A stretch of DNA of 64,000 bases. It comes from Siphonodentalium dalli (lineage: Eukaryota > Mollusca > Scaphopoda > Gadilida > Siphonodentaliidae). The stretch spans positions 136,593,989 to 136,657,988 of the forward strand of contig CP136068.1 of assembly GCA_032622095.1 (NCBI GenBank), in the 5' to 3' direction. Positions 24,628-37,878 of the stretch are shown here, in pieces; the first letter of the stretch is position 1; each line of letters opens with the position of its first letter. Below the pieces are notes generated by a model, which had not been told where the DNA came from, searched no databases, and worked only from the letters and a program-made list of their open reading frames with translations. A program made the position numbers and the translations under genes.

Positions 24628-27102
24628 AGCTAGCCACACATGCTTGCGTATGCGTATGGTGCGTTGCGTTATTTTTATCGCATGCGATTGTCGGATAGAA
24701 AATCAAGTAGAAATGCACGGGCACCCACACATGCATGCGGTTCCGATGCGAAACTATTCTGACGCTCCGAATGCCTCCGATTTTTATCGGACCGAAAATA
24801 CTCGTATTTTCCATCCGATAGAATTCGTCGCTCCGTTTGCGTTCGCAGCGGAATTCCCAATTATTTATGACGTCATCCTGGAAAAGGCGCGATTTTTCAA
24901 AGTAATAAAACATGCCGCGAATTAGATCTACTCCCATAACACCACAAGAAGTGAAAGATTTGTGCCTTTCTAGTTAAACCCCGGGTCTATCTGTACATGT
25001 ATGTGTGCCAGCATGTGGACTACGAAAGCCAGAAATCATTTAATGCGTGGCAGGATATTTCCTAGTTCTAAGATCAGTGGGTTTTTTCAATTTACAAGTA
25101 CTGACCATGTAATGTTGTTTGTAAGCATGTTAGTACCATGTTTGTTGGTATAGGGCTATATAGGCAGCTATATAGACTCTTTAGTCTCAGATTTAGCAAC
25201 ATTCTGGATTTCACAGGATCCCGGCCCACTTCACAGTGGACCACCGTAATAGCGTTCAGGAAACTTATGATCAACGGAAGAACTATTTAGTAACACAAAT
25301 AATATATTACCCAGTTGTATTACCTGAATAAAAGTTATAAAATAAAAAAAACTGTATCACAAATTGGATACTACATGATGAATACTCAATGATGACTAGA
25401 TATCATTAACCTGATTGTGCATATTAAACATGAAATTGAAAAGGGTATCTCATAAATTTCTAATGTCTGAAATACTGTCTTGTTCTGGCATGTAATCAAA
25501 TTCATTCCTTCTGGTTATTTCTCATCTAGATTGATTGCAAATAATGTCAACACTTATCCAAATAAAACTGAATTGGTTATGAATGACCGTTACTGTTTAG
25601 TGCTCACACAATCCCAACTGAAGGTGACGCTATTCTCATTGAATTTCCGAACTTCATCTTGGATCGTTACTGCTCAACAAGACTAAACTAAAATACTAGT
25701 TGTATACTGTTATCGCTTACAAATAGATGAACTTAAATAATGTGATGCATTCAGATGCATTGAGAAATGGCATTCTTCAATATCTTCAAAGTTCAAACTA
25801 AAAGTAAAACCAAGAATAAAATCTGACTGAGACTATACTGCAGACTCTAGTGCACAAATGTACATATGGTTGAGTTATAATAATGCAAAATGTGTTTACG
25901 GATGGAACAAGGCCGGTAACTCTGGTATGCATTGACAGGGGAAACCTGTGATATGCAGTAATACATGTATGTGCATACATCCTTCCTCTGGTCTATCACC
26001 ACAAAATTCGACAACCGACACTTCAACTTATATTGCAAAAACATTGTACGGACTGAATTTCATAAAGTCGAACAGGGCCCATAACTCTGGTAGGCATTGG
26101 TGCATGCTCACAACCCGTGATATTATGCATATTCGTTCCCCATTTCTGGTCCTTCACAATGCCATAGAGCATCAAAATATGACAATCGACTCTTGAGTTA
26201 TAATGCAAAATGTTTGTACGGACGGACGCACGGATGGCTCGAGACGTCAGCTATATACCCGCCGACTAATATCGGGGGTATAATAACCATATATCTATGT
26301 GTATACCTAACCAAAAACAATTCCCCTCTCCCACCCCACCCCGGTGGATAAGACTAAAAAGTTCTTTGGTCATGCATAAGTAATTGTACAACCCCTGACC
26401 TGTTACCACTATTTACACTGATCAGTGTTCTCTGTCAGACACAACACACTCGCTATATTAATTAAGGCTATAATGGGGTCTAGGGCGATTTGTGACATAA
26501 AGTGTACCTACACTATATGCTTTATTATTGTTGTTAGATACTGAAAACACCAGGAAACACATGGAAATAGTTTCGTTTTTATGATCTGTGTTTACCAATT
26601 AAGCACGTTATTGCTTGAGTCTTAATTTTACACAGCAAGAGTTTGCACCAAAACAGGATAGTGGAATGGGATTGAAAGGCAGTTAACACTATTATTGAAG
26701 AACGGCTAAAAAAAACTCTGAAATTTTGATAAAAACATGAGAAAGGGGGTGAGTCCCCAAATTTTGGAGGAAAACAAATGCACAAATGGGGTGGTGGGTC
26801 CCTCGGGGTCGGGGGGGGGGAAATTGGGCCCTATATGTGCAATTGTTTTCCAGACCCCCTGAGAATTAAGATCGTTTATTTCTTAACCTCCTATGGTAAT
26901 GATACACAGCAACACTCACTAACAATTCTTCCTCCTGTAAATCCATCGTGAAGTGACTGAAACAATCACTATCGGACAACGTTCGCATGACCCCAACGGA
27001 ACGATAACGCAAACATGTGTGGGTACTTTCGCACGACGAACGGATCCGATGAACGGATCCGATGATTTTCGCTAACGCATACGCAAGCATGTGTGGCTAG
27101 CT
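24628..27102. mobile_element. Harbinger-like DNA transposon, non-autonomous
   Basis: Terminal inverted repeats of about 28 bp start AGCTAGCCACACATGCTTGC and are matched at the right end by their complement. TAA flanks both ends (24625-24627 and 27103-27105), and copy 1 of the host repeat supplies the empty site (ACTATAATACGG near 18288) with a single TAA. A 3-bp TWA duplication is the PIF/Harbinger hallmark. The interior (2.5 kb) shows no nuclease or Myb-like frame. It holds a decayed ~220-bp tandem repeat (about 25850-26280, with TAACTCTGGTA and TGAGTTATAATGCAAAATGT) and a G10 tract at 26811. Confidence 0.8.
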
Positions 27103-27660
27103 TAATACGGCCGTTTTTTCAAACAAAACATCGGACCGACCCCAATTCAATAGACACATGCATGATGGGTTGTAACATATGTGTACTAAGTTTGATTGGA
27201 TTTGGAGAATCAGTACTGGAGTTGCCATCCGGACAACAACAAAGTTTAATTTTCTAAGTCGAAAAAGGGCTATAACTCTGTCAAAAAACATCGGACCGGA
27301 CCCCAATTCAATAGGCACCTGTATGACGGGTTGTAACACGTGCGTACCAAGTTGGTTGGATTCGGAGAATCAGTGCTCTAGTTGCCATCCGGACAGCAAT
27401 TAAATTTAATTTTCTAAGTCGAAAAAGGGACAAAAATGGCCATAACTCTGTCAAAAATCATTGGACCGGACCCCAATTCAATAGGCACCTGCATGACGTG
27501 TTGTAACACGTGCGTACCAAGTTTTATTGGATTCGGAAAATCAGTTCTGGAGTTGCCATCCGGACAACAATTAAATTAAATTTTCTAAGTCGAAAAAGGG
27601 ACAAAAAAGGGCCATAACTCTGTCAAAAATCATCGGACCGAACCCCAATTAGGTAGGCAC
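27103..27660. repeat. Unit array of copy 2, right part
   Basis: Continuation of the pearl-like array beyond the Harbinger insertion, homologous to 18288-18880. Three ~170-bp units with GGCACCTGTATGACGGGTTG, GTTGCCATCCGGACA and CCATAACTCTGTCAAAAATC. A terminal tract GGACGGACGGACAGACGG follows near 27739-27756. Confidence 0.75.
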
Positions 27661-30600
27661 CTAGTCAACCAGTAGTTACACCTCCATACCAAATTTCAGG
27701 ATGATCGAATAATGAGAACTGAATGAGAATGGGCGTTTCGGACGGACGGACAGACGGATGTCTGGACGTACTGGCCAGAGTATACTTGTGGGGTGACCGC
27801 ACATACCCATGAATACTTGTGGGGTGCGATCTTTTGTTTGAGTAACTTGTGGGGTGCAACCCACAACTGACGATTTTTTAAAGAGCGTATTTTTAAAGAG
27901 CGAGTCACATGTGTTTAAAATGCCAATATTAACGCTACAAGTTACAAGTTACTGATTTCTGTTTCTGATCCTGTCCAATGTTTGATAATGCACAGTTATT
28001 GTTCACCGAAAGACTTTCGAAAGTCGACCGGTCGCTATCCATTGTCGCTTCTGAAATACAACACATACAAAGAAAACAAAACGGGACTTGTTTAAAAGTC
28101 AGATAATGACCCCGTGAAGTGGCTGAGACACAGATAATCTTCGCGGACTTGGGTGATTATTTGGCCTCAGACACTTCATTCGGTGAATATCCTTAACTGA
28201 ATGCATGTTGTGGTGGGAATATTGTTGTTAACATATTCACCTCCGTAACTCCGTCAAAAACAGCTACAAACTGCGATGAACAGAACGAGATTAACTGTTC
28301 TTCAGGGCCACTAAACTCGGTCACGTGATGGGTAACGAAACACTCATAACTGTGACAAATCGCTAATTCTCGCTTCCGATGCTTATTTATCGAAAACAAC
28401 AAATATTCTTGTTGTGCCATATTAGCGAAAGAAGAACTATATATTTCTTGTGTCCATTGAACAAAACCGCTTTTAGAAATATAATCCCGTATAAAGCTGA
28501 TGCCTCGCACAAATTTCAATCTCTTACTTTTCATCCATTTTCGCGCTGGTGGCTTTTATTGATAACGCCAACACATTTATCCCAATTTCACCAGTAAGAA
28601 GCATCAGAGCTTTATTTAGAGCATTTGTCCATCCGGTATCGTAGTCAAAATTTGAGAAACATATTTCTGCATGGTTTTCAAAATATATCTTGAAAGTGTG
28701 CGCACCTATCCACTCTCTGTGTCTTCAAATGCAATATTGGTAACGCTCGAACAACAGACGAGGCATGATAACGCCCGCATAGTAGCTATATTAATATGGA
28801 ACGAAGCCGAGAACGCCTACGAGCAATGAAGAATTATACCATCGGACAATATTGCAGGGATGTAGTCATACATATATGGAACAGGATATCTTTACGATCT
28901 ATTATTTATTTACAATAGAAACAAGGAACGAATTCCCCCGTTACAAACACAAATACTTTGTGGAACGTGTCATTATCAGAGCTGTGGGAAACCAGTTATA
29001 TTATACTGCAATCCAAACCTAATTGTGTCCAGAAAAAAACGTGTTATGAACCGGGACCGATAAATGTTTCGGGGCACTGCATATTGTTCTTTTTTCGGGG
29101 AGATGGTCAAAGTTTTAATTTCCAATTACACCTGGCAGATATAAAAATTTAAAATTTAAAATACTCAATTTGTACCCCACTAGTTGTAATTATCCACCTG
29201 ATCCCTCACGTTTTCCAATAGATGGAAAAGTCCACGTCACAAACGAAACTTGAAGAAAATATTCTAATCTCGATCTAAAACGACATAATTATATTATACT
29301 ATAAAGAATGGCGGAAAGTCAAACTATCGGTGCAATCTCAACACATGTTCGGTCTGAAGTATCTGGCTGATGTGCCCCTTATATTATATCACCATAACCC
29401 TACGGTACATTTGACTCCTCACCACATATCCGAGTTACAATTGTTGCAAAATCGTTCACATACAAATTCCACACCATTGTATTCAATAACAAAATTACCA
29501 TAGGTCGTTTGTTGAATTTGGTATCTGAACATTTACCACCAATGATAAATTCAACTAATTTAATTTCCTCAATTAGTCTAAAATGCATCCAAGGAACAAA
29601 AAGTCAAACCTATCGCTCAACAGAACTAAAAGATGTAAACCATTATTCATAAAGATCAGGACTGTCATAGCAGAAAGAGATTAAGTGAGTGTATAATTTC
29701 ACCGTACCCTATACGGACAAGTCAGAAATACACAGACGTCCTAAAAAAGAGAGACAATGATCTGCAATGATGACGAATATATTGTCTACATCATCAAAGA
29801 TATCTGCGGAAGCCATAAAATAGCCAACTATAAGTCAAAGCTGGAGGAAAAGTTGTTCAATGTTCCTGAACCTATATGTGCCAGATCCCGGATTTAAATT
29901 CATCAGCAGCTGACCGACAGGGGAGAGGAGCCTCATGCACTAAGTTTGGTAACTTGTGCTCCCATCCCCTGTGTACCACAACATTGTTTATAAATTCTGT
30001 GTTACGTACAATATTCCATGTCTATGTGGGTCACAATTAATATATTCAAACAAAGATCCCGGAAGAAACTTCAGAATTGATCATCATTGATGGGGCTGAT
30101 TTCAGATGTATATAAAGCGCTACAAGGTCATATAGACGCCCGCGCCCTGGGAACCCATTCAAACTGGGGGAAGACGCAACCAATTCTATAACAGGGCACT
30201 GCCCGCCACCAATATAATTACAAATTCACTTTCAGAAGCTAGCGCTCATGTCATACACATTCCACTCACCTAACAACACCAACCAAGCGGGATCCGGCTT
30301 GAAAACCGACCCAGCACTAGCTTGGGGTGGGGTGCAGGATCTACAGACCCATAAGTGGTCATAGCTCTCAACGAGTTAGGAACGACATATACCAAAATAT
30401 GATCGTCCCGCTTGCCGCTTGCCGCTCTGAGTAGGGCGGTTCACGGCTCAAGAATAGAACACACTGAAATGTACAAAATGTATACAAATTTTAACAAAAT
30501 AAAGAAATTACCAAAAAAAATATAAAACCAAAAAATCTATTGAATGTAACCATGTAATCATATATATCTCTGTACAAAACCATTCACATCGTCAACAATT

Positions 30601-31737
30601 AAAGTCTATCTTGTACATAATCTTCAGATTTACTTCACTTTACTTCACTTATCGGAATCCAACAACTCTGCACATAAAATTGTCAGAGTCTTCACCTACG
30701 CCCGTGCTATGGAATGCAGGGCGGCCCATCCAGAAACAACGAAACAAACAAAACATACTGTCTCTGCGCATTTGGCTATAGCAGAATAGCGGTATGATGG
30801 CGCATTGAATCACATTGAATCACACGCTCTGCCTTGCGGTTGGTTTTTTTTTTTTTAAACAACTAACAAACTAACACTATTTTAAAACTATAACACGGGC
30901 CCCGCTCCCTTTTCAGCGCACTAGATGACACGCTCAGCTCAACCATATATTAAAGGGACCCACCGGGACACCCCTCACACCCCATATTAAAGCTCGTGGG
31001 CTCTTCCCCAAAAATAATCCATCCAATCAATTCAACCAAAGAATAACATTAATTCAATTATGTCCGCTTTTGCCGTGTTCAGACATGAATGTTTTCTGTG
31101 TGCTATATCTCCAACAACAACAAACCGTGGGGTGAAGGAGAAGATCACTCGATCTTTTCGACCATCCCGGGCGCTTCGCGCCTATCTACTCACTTTATAT
31201 AGACACGGCATTGTCCTGTCACATTTCTTCCATGTTATAGATAACATAGCTTTTGCTTTACTGTAGCTTGAGGTTATCAATTGGTATCGGTGTATAAACA
31301 TACAGTACCGGGATGCGGTACTCGAATGACGTTTAGTGGAAACAAGCAAGACGGTACATACTGAGAACGTGGATATATCGTGACCCCCCCCCCCCCCGCA
31401 TACACGCACACTGGCAAATATCCCATACATGCAGTGATCGATATACGATATATATATGTATTGATCATTCGAAATATATATTTGGCATTCGGGGAATTCT
31501 AAAGAATATCAGAGCTTTGATATAATTCTGGACCAAAGGAATTCATATTTCGAAACACTGTAACCATGCAGGTCTGGCACATCCTGAATTGAATAAGTAT
31601 ATAAGTTATAGTTATCGATAAGAGTTGAAGGTGGATATCGTGATGCCACTGCCACGTCGTGTCATCGAAAGGAAGTCAACTAGCACTCACATATGTGTAT
31701 ATATTGCAGTTGCATCATTGCCTGTTTAAGGTCATGT
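27661..31737. other. No supported gene
   Basis: Open frames at 28193-28534 (-), 29400-29588 (-) and a 46-codon ATG frame at 29757 (+, MICNDDEYIVYIIKDICG) lack recognisable domains. ACTTGTGGGGTG recurs three times at 27784-27855. A C14 tract lies at 31384-31397. Sequence composition is unremarkable, and some parts could be host intron or intergenic DNA. Confidence 0.35.
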
Positions 31738-32140
31738 AAGACCCTTACATATCACGGCGTTGCCACACGTTTTTCTGTGGCAACTGCGTTTCTGCGATTA
31801 CGGCGTTTTCTGCGGCGTCGGCGTTTTCTGCTTATACTTGTATGTTTCCATTGATATCATGGTTTCGTTGTTATTCGTGTATTTTTGTGTAAAATGACTG
31901 CATGGTGAAGTGATGCACAATCACAGTCCAAATCTGACCTCGATTGAAAACTGCTCTGCTTCCAGTGTCTTCGTTCTATATATCCGTCACTGCAAATGGC
32001 AGAATTTACCGAACAACCGCAGAGAAAACGCCCGATACGCGCGGCACCGCACCGCATCACCGCACCGCACCGCCGGATTAGGACAGCGATGTAATCCGGC
32101 GTCAACGTTTTCTGCGATGTTGCTCGCCGTGTGCCCAATT
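31738..32140. repeat. GC-richer pocket with inverted GCGTTTTCTGCG motifs
   Basis: GGCGTTTTCTGCGGCG near 31802 and CGCAGAGAAAACGC near 32018 are inverted relatives, and CACCGCACCGCATCACCG tandem motifs lie at 32044-32073. This could be a decayed MITE; termini were not resolved. Confidence 0.35.
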
Positions 32141-32392
32141 TAACTATACCACTTGAATATAACTATAATAGTTGAATTTATTATTCGCCAAATTTATCGA
32201 ACTATGTGAATATCGCTTCAATTTGTCCTTAAACCGAGTAATATCATTTTATCACACATCCGAGTAATATGGTTTTACGACATGCGATAATTGATCTACT
32301 TCACTACTAAATAACGTGCAGATATAGATTTTGGTGACGTCACTCATATGAAAGATTTGTCAGTTGATAAGAGCCGATCTATTTAATAATTA

Positions 32393-32540
32393 GGATATTA
32401 CTTGGTTGGTTTGATAGTATATACGCCTGATATCAGCCATCGATAACATCATTTCAGCCTTCGACCTTCGGTCTCAGACTGATAAGAGGTTACCTCTTGG
32501 CTGATATCGGGCCTAATATAAAACCAACCAAGTAATATCC
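32393..32540. mobile_element. 148-bp hairpin MITE
   Basis: GGATATTACTTGGTTGGTTT at 32393-32412 is perfectly complementary to 32521-32540. Inner matches (GATATCAGCCA against TGGCTGATATC) continue the hairpin. No target duplication is obvious. Confidence 0.7.
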
Positions 32541-34226
32541 TCTAAATATTCCGTGGTGGATAAGCATCGCATTTGCATGGAGAAGTGTATTATATGTACA
32601 CCAATAATGCAGTGATATTTCAAGCTCTCTTCTGACATTTGATTATCACTATAGGATAGTATCGGTAATTGAATTGAAATGAAGCTTAATCAAATGTGCA
32701 TACACGTGTACCTCAAAATGTGTAAAAAATAGTCCCCATGCAGTACATTAAATGGGTATGACTATATGCACATATTTGGGTTCTTTCAGAAGCATATATA
32801 GGGTTATGCAAATGTGCATGTTGTTAATGATAAACACATTACTGGGCATATAATCTAGAATTTATAACAAAGAATGATTGTGTTACTTATTAAGACACTT
32901 TAATCAGATAAGTAAATAACTGTCGATCGTTTGATAACATGCATGAGTATGACACTGGCAACGTTTCATTCCATATATTCACTTCCCCAGCATTTCCTGA
33001 GTAGAATGTTCGTTGGACAACATATACACACTTCATTTGATAATTTGGTAGTGATGACTCTGTCATGTTCTGGAAATTGCGATTTATATAACCTGTGGAC
33101 ATATAAAAATCATTCTCAGGTAAGAAAATAGTCAACTCATTATATCTGCTGGCTAAAATGGATCGATGTGTGAACATGTGAATATATGTGTGTGTGACGT
33201 GAGCGTTACCTGCAGTACGAGCGTTACCTATTTTATATAAATAGGTCTAAGACAAACAATTGTTAACAATTTTCCAACAAGTACATATTAAAACTATTCC
33301 AGAGAAATGTTGTTTCTCGTGCACTATTTAAATGAATAGTTTAACTACGTTTAGTGACTGTATTGACCATTAAAGTGAAATTGTTTGAGCGCAATCGCAA
33401 TTTGCTATACGCCGACAATAGGCAAGTTAAACTAGTTGGGAAGGCATCACTAAGAACTCAAAACATCTAATGGAAATTGATCTAATCCTTCCATTTTATT
33501 TTTTTACTCCGCCTTCTTTCCGGTGGGTCAACTAGCGGATACTCGAACAATAAAACTATACAGAACTCAGTACTTATACTTTGAGGTGATAATTCCGTCA
33601 GCCATTTTTACACTAAAAATAGTAACCACGTGACCGAGTTTGGTGGCCCTGTTCTTGGTTCAGGCCCAACAAATGAACTAACTGATTACATGAACGTCGA
33701 CAACGTCACCATTTTCATTGGTCTAAAACAACAGCATTGTGTCAGCATTATTCATTCGGGAATTGGCACGTGCCTTGCTGTCATTTTCTCTGCGTGATTA
33801 CTTTTAAAGTTCGATCAAAGGACCAGTGCCGCGCGGCTTCTTGTCTTCTGATTGTTTTTTCAAACTTTCATGGGATGGTAACTATTGATTGCCGCCGAAA
33901 TCGCTAATTGCCATTCGAGGCATGGCAAATACCAGCTGTCCGCCAACGAGGAAGGGCAAAATGGCCCTAATTAACAAGCTTCTGGAAGCCTCGTCAATCA
34001 CGACCTCTCCTAAATGTACGGGCCGATAAAGAGCACCATACTTTCCGATAATCGGAATGACCTCATTGATTAGAAAAATCGATTATTAGTTAATGAACAT
34101 ACATCGTAAGGAAACACTCAGTTACTTACCTTCAAAAGTTCATATGCTGCTTCATTGAAAACAATATGCAGACAGCAACTGCGCGAATAGCTGGCGGAAA
34201 CGAATACCGGTAGACCTATATAACCA
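32541..34226. other. No supported gene
   Basis: One - strand frame at 32890-33177 (95 residues, with the phrase GNAGEVNIWNETLPVS) looks more protein-like than its neighbours, but no domain is recognised and no splice context is clear. Otherwise AT-rich sequence. Confidence 0.3.
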
Positions 34227-34345
34227 TAAAAGTTAAAATTTCGAGATAAAAGTTAAAATTTCGAGAAAAAGTTAAAATTTCCAGATAAAAGTAAAAATTT
34301 CGAGAAAAAAGTTAAAATTTCGAGATTAAAGTAAAAATTTCGACT
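34227..34345. repeat. ~20-bp tandem repeat
   Basis: About six imperfect copies of AGTTAAAATTTCGAGATAAA. The complement of the same unit is repeated at 20138-20310, and a single relative sits at about 7367-7400. Confidence 0.75.
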
Positions 34346-35864
34346 TTCTGATTTCTTTATTTTTACTCTCGCCGAGAGCTTTCCGATGAATGGCAACAAG
34401 CCATATTTCCGACTAAATCCTGAAAAGTTACCAATAATTCTGCTGTGGTTAAGAGGTCGATTAATTAGAGCATTACTGTACAACTACATACGTTTCACTA
34501 AAATTTGTTTAATTTAATTCATCACGAAAATTAGCATAATTTTCTGCATGTAATTTCAAAGGTTGCTGTTTTGATGCAAGACGTCTCGAACTGTTATTTC
34601 ATATTTTCTTTCGTTCTTTTGAAAGCCGATGTCTGACTGTCAAACCATGCCAATGGTCTGATTGGCAAGATGTAGTTATTTTCTGGCATAGTGTCACACA
34701 AGCTGCAAAACATAGTTCAGTCCCCTCGCTACGCTATGTATGACCGCTGTCGGCATGTGTGTTTTCTTAATTAAATCTAAACATTTTTTTGTTGAAGTGT
34801 TTTTTGTCAGTTACAATTCATTCTGGCTTGATCGGGATAATTTTCAAATGAATATGGACAGTTCAGTTTCTAAGATTAATGCAAAATGAATTGTAACCTA
34901 CAAAAGTCTCAAATAAATAAATGAGTGATTTCTTCACATTATGTGTGTAGGTGCTGGCAGCGGTAAGTCATGCGTATCAGGGGACTGAACTCTGCATTGA
35001 TATTGAGTGTCACATTGGACTGGGCATCTACTCATGTTTGTGCTTCAAACTTGTGAATAGAGTTATTGCTCTTCTGTCGCCAGAATATTTCTGTACTCAT
35101 ATTACTTTAGATGCCTCATGTAATTTAATCAACCAATCGGTAACATGCTCCGATTATGACGCCCATTGATAAACAGTACCTCAAATGAGACCAGATGAGC
35201 ATTATCAGTATACATGTATACGATATATGTTCAAGTATTCGGTTAGACTACATTGTTGTAGTTGGTAAATTTACTTCCATAAGTTCCAAGATGTATGACC
35301 ATTATGGTGTTCCAATTACTTGTATATTATATGGATAAAGCTGATTCTGAAGATGCATAGCTTTGGAATATGTCAAGTTTCTCGTAAACGGCACGTATAT
35401 GTGGATATAAATGTATCCGCAAAAGTGATATTTCGATATAATTGAGCCGCAAATTGCATGCAAATGTGTTATTTCGAATGTAAATGAGTTGTAAATTCCA
35501 CGTATTTTTTTAAGTTGAATGCACCCTTAAATGTATTACTTCGAATATAAATGAGTCATATAAATTCCATGTATTTTTGAGATTGAATGTATACCGGTAT
35601 TTTCCAAGTAAATTTGGCAGAAAAAGTGTCTGTAAATCCCACATATACATGTCAAATATTTGGAAATTTACATGATCCGCATATGCCGTAAATCTAGAAA
35701 TTTAATGTGAAATAAATGACGTTCACATGTCGTCGGCCGAAACGAGATAACAAAACCAGGTGGGTCCTCGTGTTCACCGCCATGGTCTACGTCAATCTCA
35801 ACGGCTCGATCATTTCCACGTTCGCATGGAAATAACCTCTTCCATAAACAGACACCATATTCGC
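34346..35864. other. No supported gene
   Basis: The frame at 34951-35169 (+) has no recognisable domain. 35390-35680 has loosely repeated TAAATGTATTNCTTCGAATATAAATGAGT phrases at roughly 60-bp spacing, suggesting a decayed tandem. Confidence 0.3.
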
Positions 35865-36013
35865 GAATGGCTGCAATAAACGGTCTTGGTAATAATGCGA
35901 TGACCATGAATTGTTATTAGTAAATATACACCCCTGGTCAAGTGGGGTGTATGTGTACTAATAACAATTCAAGGTTATCGACTTATTACAAAGACCGTTT
36001 ATTGCAGTCATTC
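35865..36013. repeat. 149-bp near-perfect palindrome
   Basis: GAATGGCTGCAATAAACGGT on the left is answered by ACCGTTTATTGCAGTCATTC on the right. Arms of ~65 bp (through ACTAATAACAATTCA) meet at a short centre near 35933-35945 that contains the TGGTCAAGTGG end motif of the overlapping MITE. Confidence 0.75.
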
Positions 36014-36634
36014 TGTTAATGTGCTATGATGCATTGATGCGGTTGGGTCCTGCTGAATTGCTATGATGATGTTAGGGCAAACTGATGCTGTTAAGAAAAA
36101 GTCCGTTATTTTTTTTAATTTGTCATTTTCGAGCAGTTCTGATAATCTGAACATATCCAGGAAAAGCCATTATGCGTATCAAACATTCAAAGACATGTTT
36201 ATTGTGAAATATTTTTAATACTGGTTGTATTAGTTGTTCAAATTGACTATAATCAAGCTAGGTATTCACGTCGTTTTAGAAACACTAGCTTGTTCTTGAA
36301 TGTTTCATACACAAATTGGTTTGTTACCAAATCGCTCAGATTAGCCACACACTGCGAAAATGAGAACTGTATAAAAAATAACGGTGCGTTTTTGGGTATA
36401 AACTTCATGTCATATAATACACGAAACCACACATCTCCATCCATGTGTTATGGTTATGGTTAGTGTCAGGTCTAGGGCTAGGGCTAGGGTTAGGGTTATA
36501 TTTAGGGTTAGTGTATTCTTATATAAAGGACATACCACTTTTTCGTAACGGCATCAGTTTGCCCTACCCGGATCATAGCAAGTCAGCTGGACCACCAGCA
36601 TCATATCATATTAGCAGGACCACTTGACCAGTGT
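35931..36634. mobile_element. MITE, copy 2 of the 13004-14004 family
   Basis: The right end (36543-36634) complements to CACTGGTCAAGTGGTCCTGC ... GTAGGGCAAACTGATGCCG, nearly the left end of copy 1. The left end carries CTGGTCAAGTGG and, after an interruption, GTGCTATGATGC and TTAGGGCAAACTGATGCTG (to about 36090). Internal sequence at 36240-36310 matches copy 1 in inverted orientation. Confidence 0.6.
36468..36512 (+). repeat. Short interstitial telomere-like repeat
   Basis: CTAGGGCTAGGGCTAGGG is followed by TTAGGGTTATATTTAGGG, making about six degenerate units of the animal telomere motif TTAGGG. It lies within the MITE copy 2. Confidence 0.7.
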
Positions 36635-37270
36635 GATATAGTCCAATTTGAGAGAAGACACATATTTACAACAAATACAGAAATAGGTAGCGATAAATAG
36701 TGAAATTAGTAATAAATTGCAATTATTATGTCAAGTTCAACAGGCGATTTCCCCGGCCAATTGCAACAGACGAATGGTAGTATGGTAGTATGCGCATGGT
36801 CAATCGGATGATTAAATTTGTCCGACAGTCGTGGTGTCTATTTATGGTCGAGACGTTATGATTGGGTGTACGTGTGTACGCCCACTCAATACTGTCCATG
36901 GGACCAAATGGTCACAAAAGACGCTCTATATTTTCCCAAAAATTCTGGTGTTTTTTTTCTCCAAATATTTCATTAATTTTATTTCAGATAAACGAAACAA
37001 TCATAGAGGAAACATAAACAAGATACATGTATGGTCATGGCACGTGTAGAATCTGCATGAAACGAGCAACTGAAACAAATACTTAGGCATATGTGTACCA
37101 GGACACAGAAACTGCCTACAGAAATAAAGAAAATAATAAATATATTAAAAAATACACAAAGTGTTAACATTTAAATGGAATAAAGATTCTAGTTCACACA
37201 CATATTGTCTTCAAAGCCTTGGGCGCGATAAGCTTTAGTCAATTAAATTGCTATATTAGGGGTGCGGATG

Positions 37271-37878
37271 CCAGAAAGAAATGCCAAAGGGAGGGGGTAT
37301 CGGTGAGCTGCTGTGTGTCGTTCAGGGGGAGGGGGTGAAAAATAAATCCGGCACGTATGCCGGGGTGGGTGTGTGTCAAAGCCACCAACAAGCAATTTTT
37401 TCCGCAACTAAAAAAAAAATTCCTGCTTGTTTTGTTAGTGTTTTGTCAATGAGTTGGGCTTCAAAACCACTTTGAATGAGAGAAATAATGTAATTCTAAC
37501 TGGTAAACTGACTGCATGCAGTTATCGTGTTGTATTTTGTTGCAAATTTTGAAATCCATGATGGCGCTGACATCTTGGATTTTGTTGGCCGAATGACCTC
37601 AAAAAGACTCATTCCTATAGCTATTTACATGTCCATGTTAACATCCATGATAAATATTATGCACATAAATTCATATACAGCTGTTTACAGTGAATTTTCC
37701 CCCGAAAATCTCTGTTTTAGTGTTAAAAGGGGGGTGGGTGTCCAAAAATGGTCGGAAAAAACTGCCGAAAACGGAAAAAAATTGGGCGGTGGGGGTGGGT
37801 GGGTACAAACAATGATCAAAAGGGAAAAAATGCCATACGTGCCTGAAATTGTTTTCCGACCCCCCCCCCCCCCCCCCT
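37271..37878 (+). repeat. Dispersed repeat with C-rich end (copy 1)
   Basis: 37335-37685 matches the complement of 58835-59185: GGGGTGGGTGTGTGTCAAAG, TTTCCGCAACTAAAAAAA, TCATTCCTATAGCTATTTACATG. G-rich tracts and a C18 run (37860-37877) follow. The long frame at 37527-38024 is a by-product of this repeat, not a gene. Confidence 0.65.

Noticed and set aside
32890-33177. 95-codon - strand frame as a host exon
   Set aside because: Somewhat protein-like but with no identifiable family, no clear splice signals and no second copy to test; left as unassigned.
36445-36627. Leu/Gly-repeat peptide
   Set aside because: A translation of the telomere-like TTAGGG/CTAGGG repeats, not a gene.
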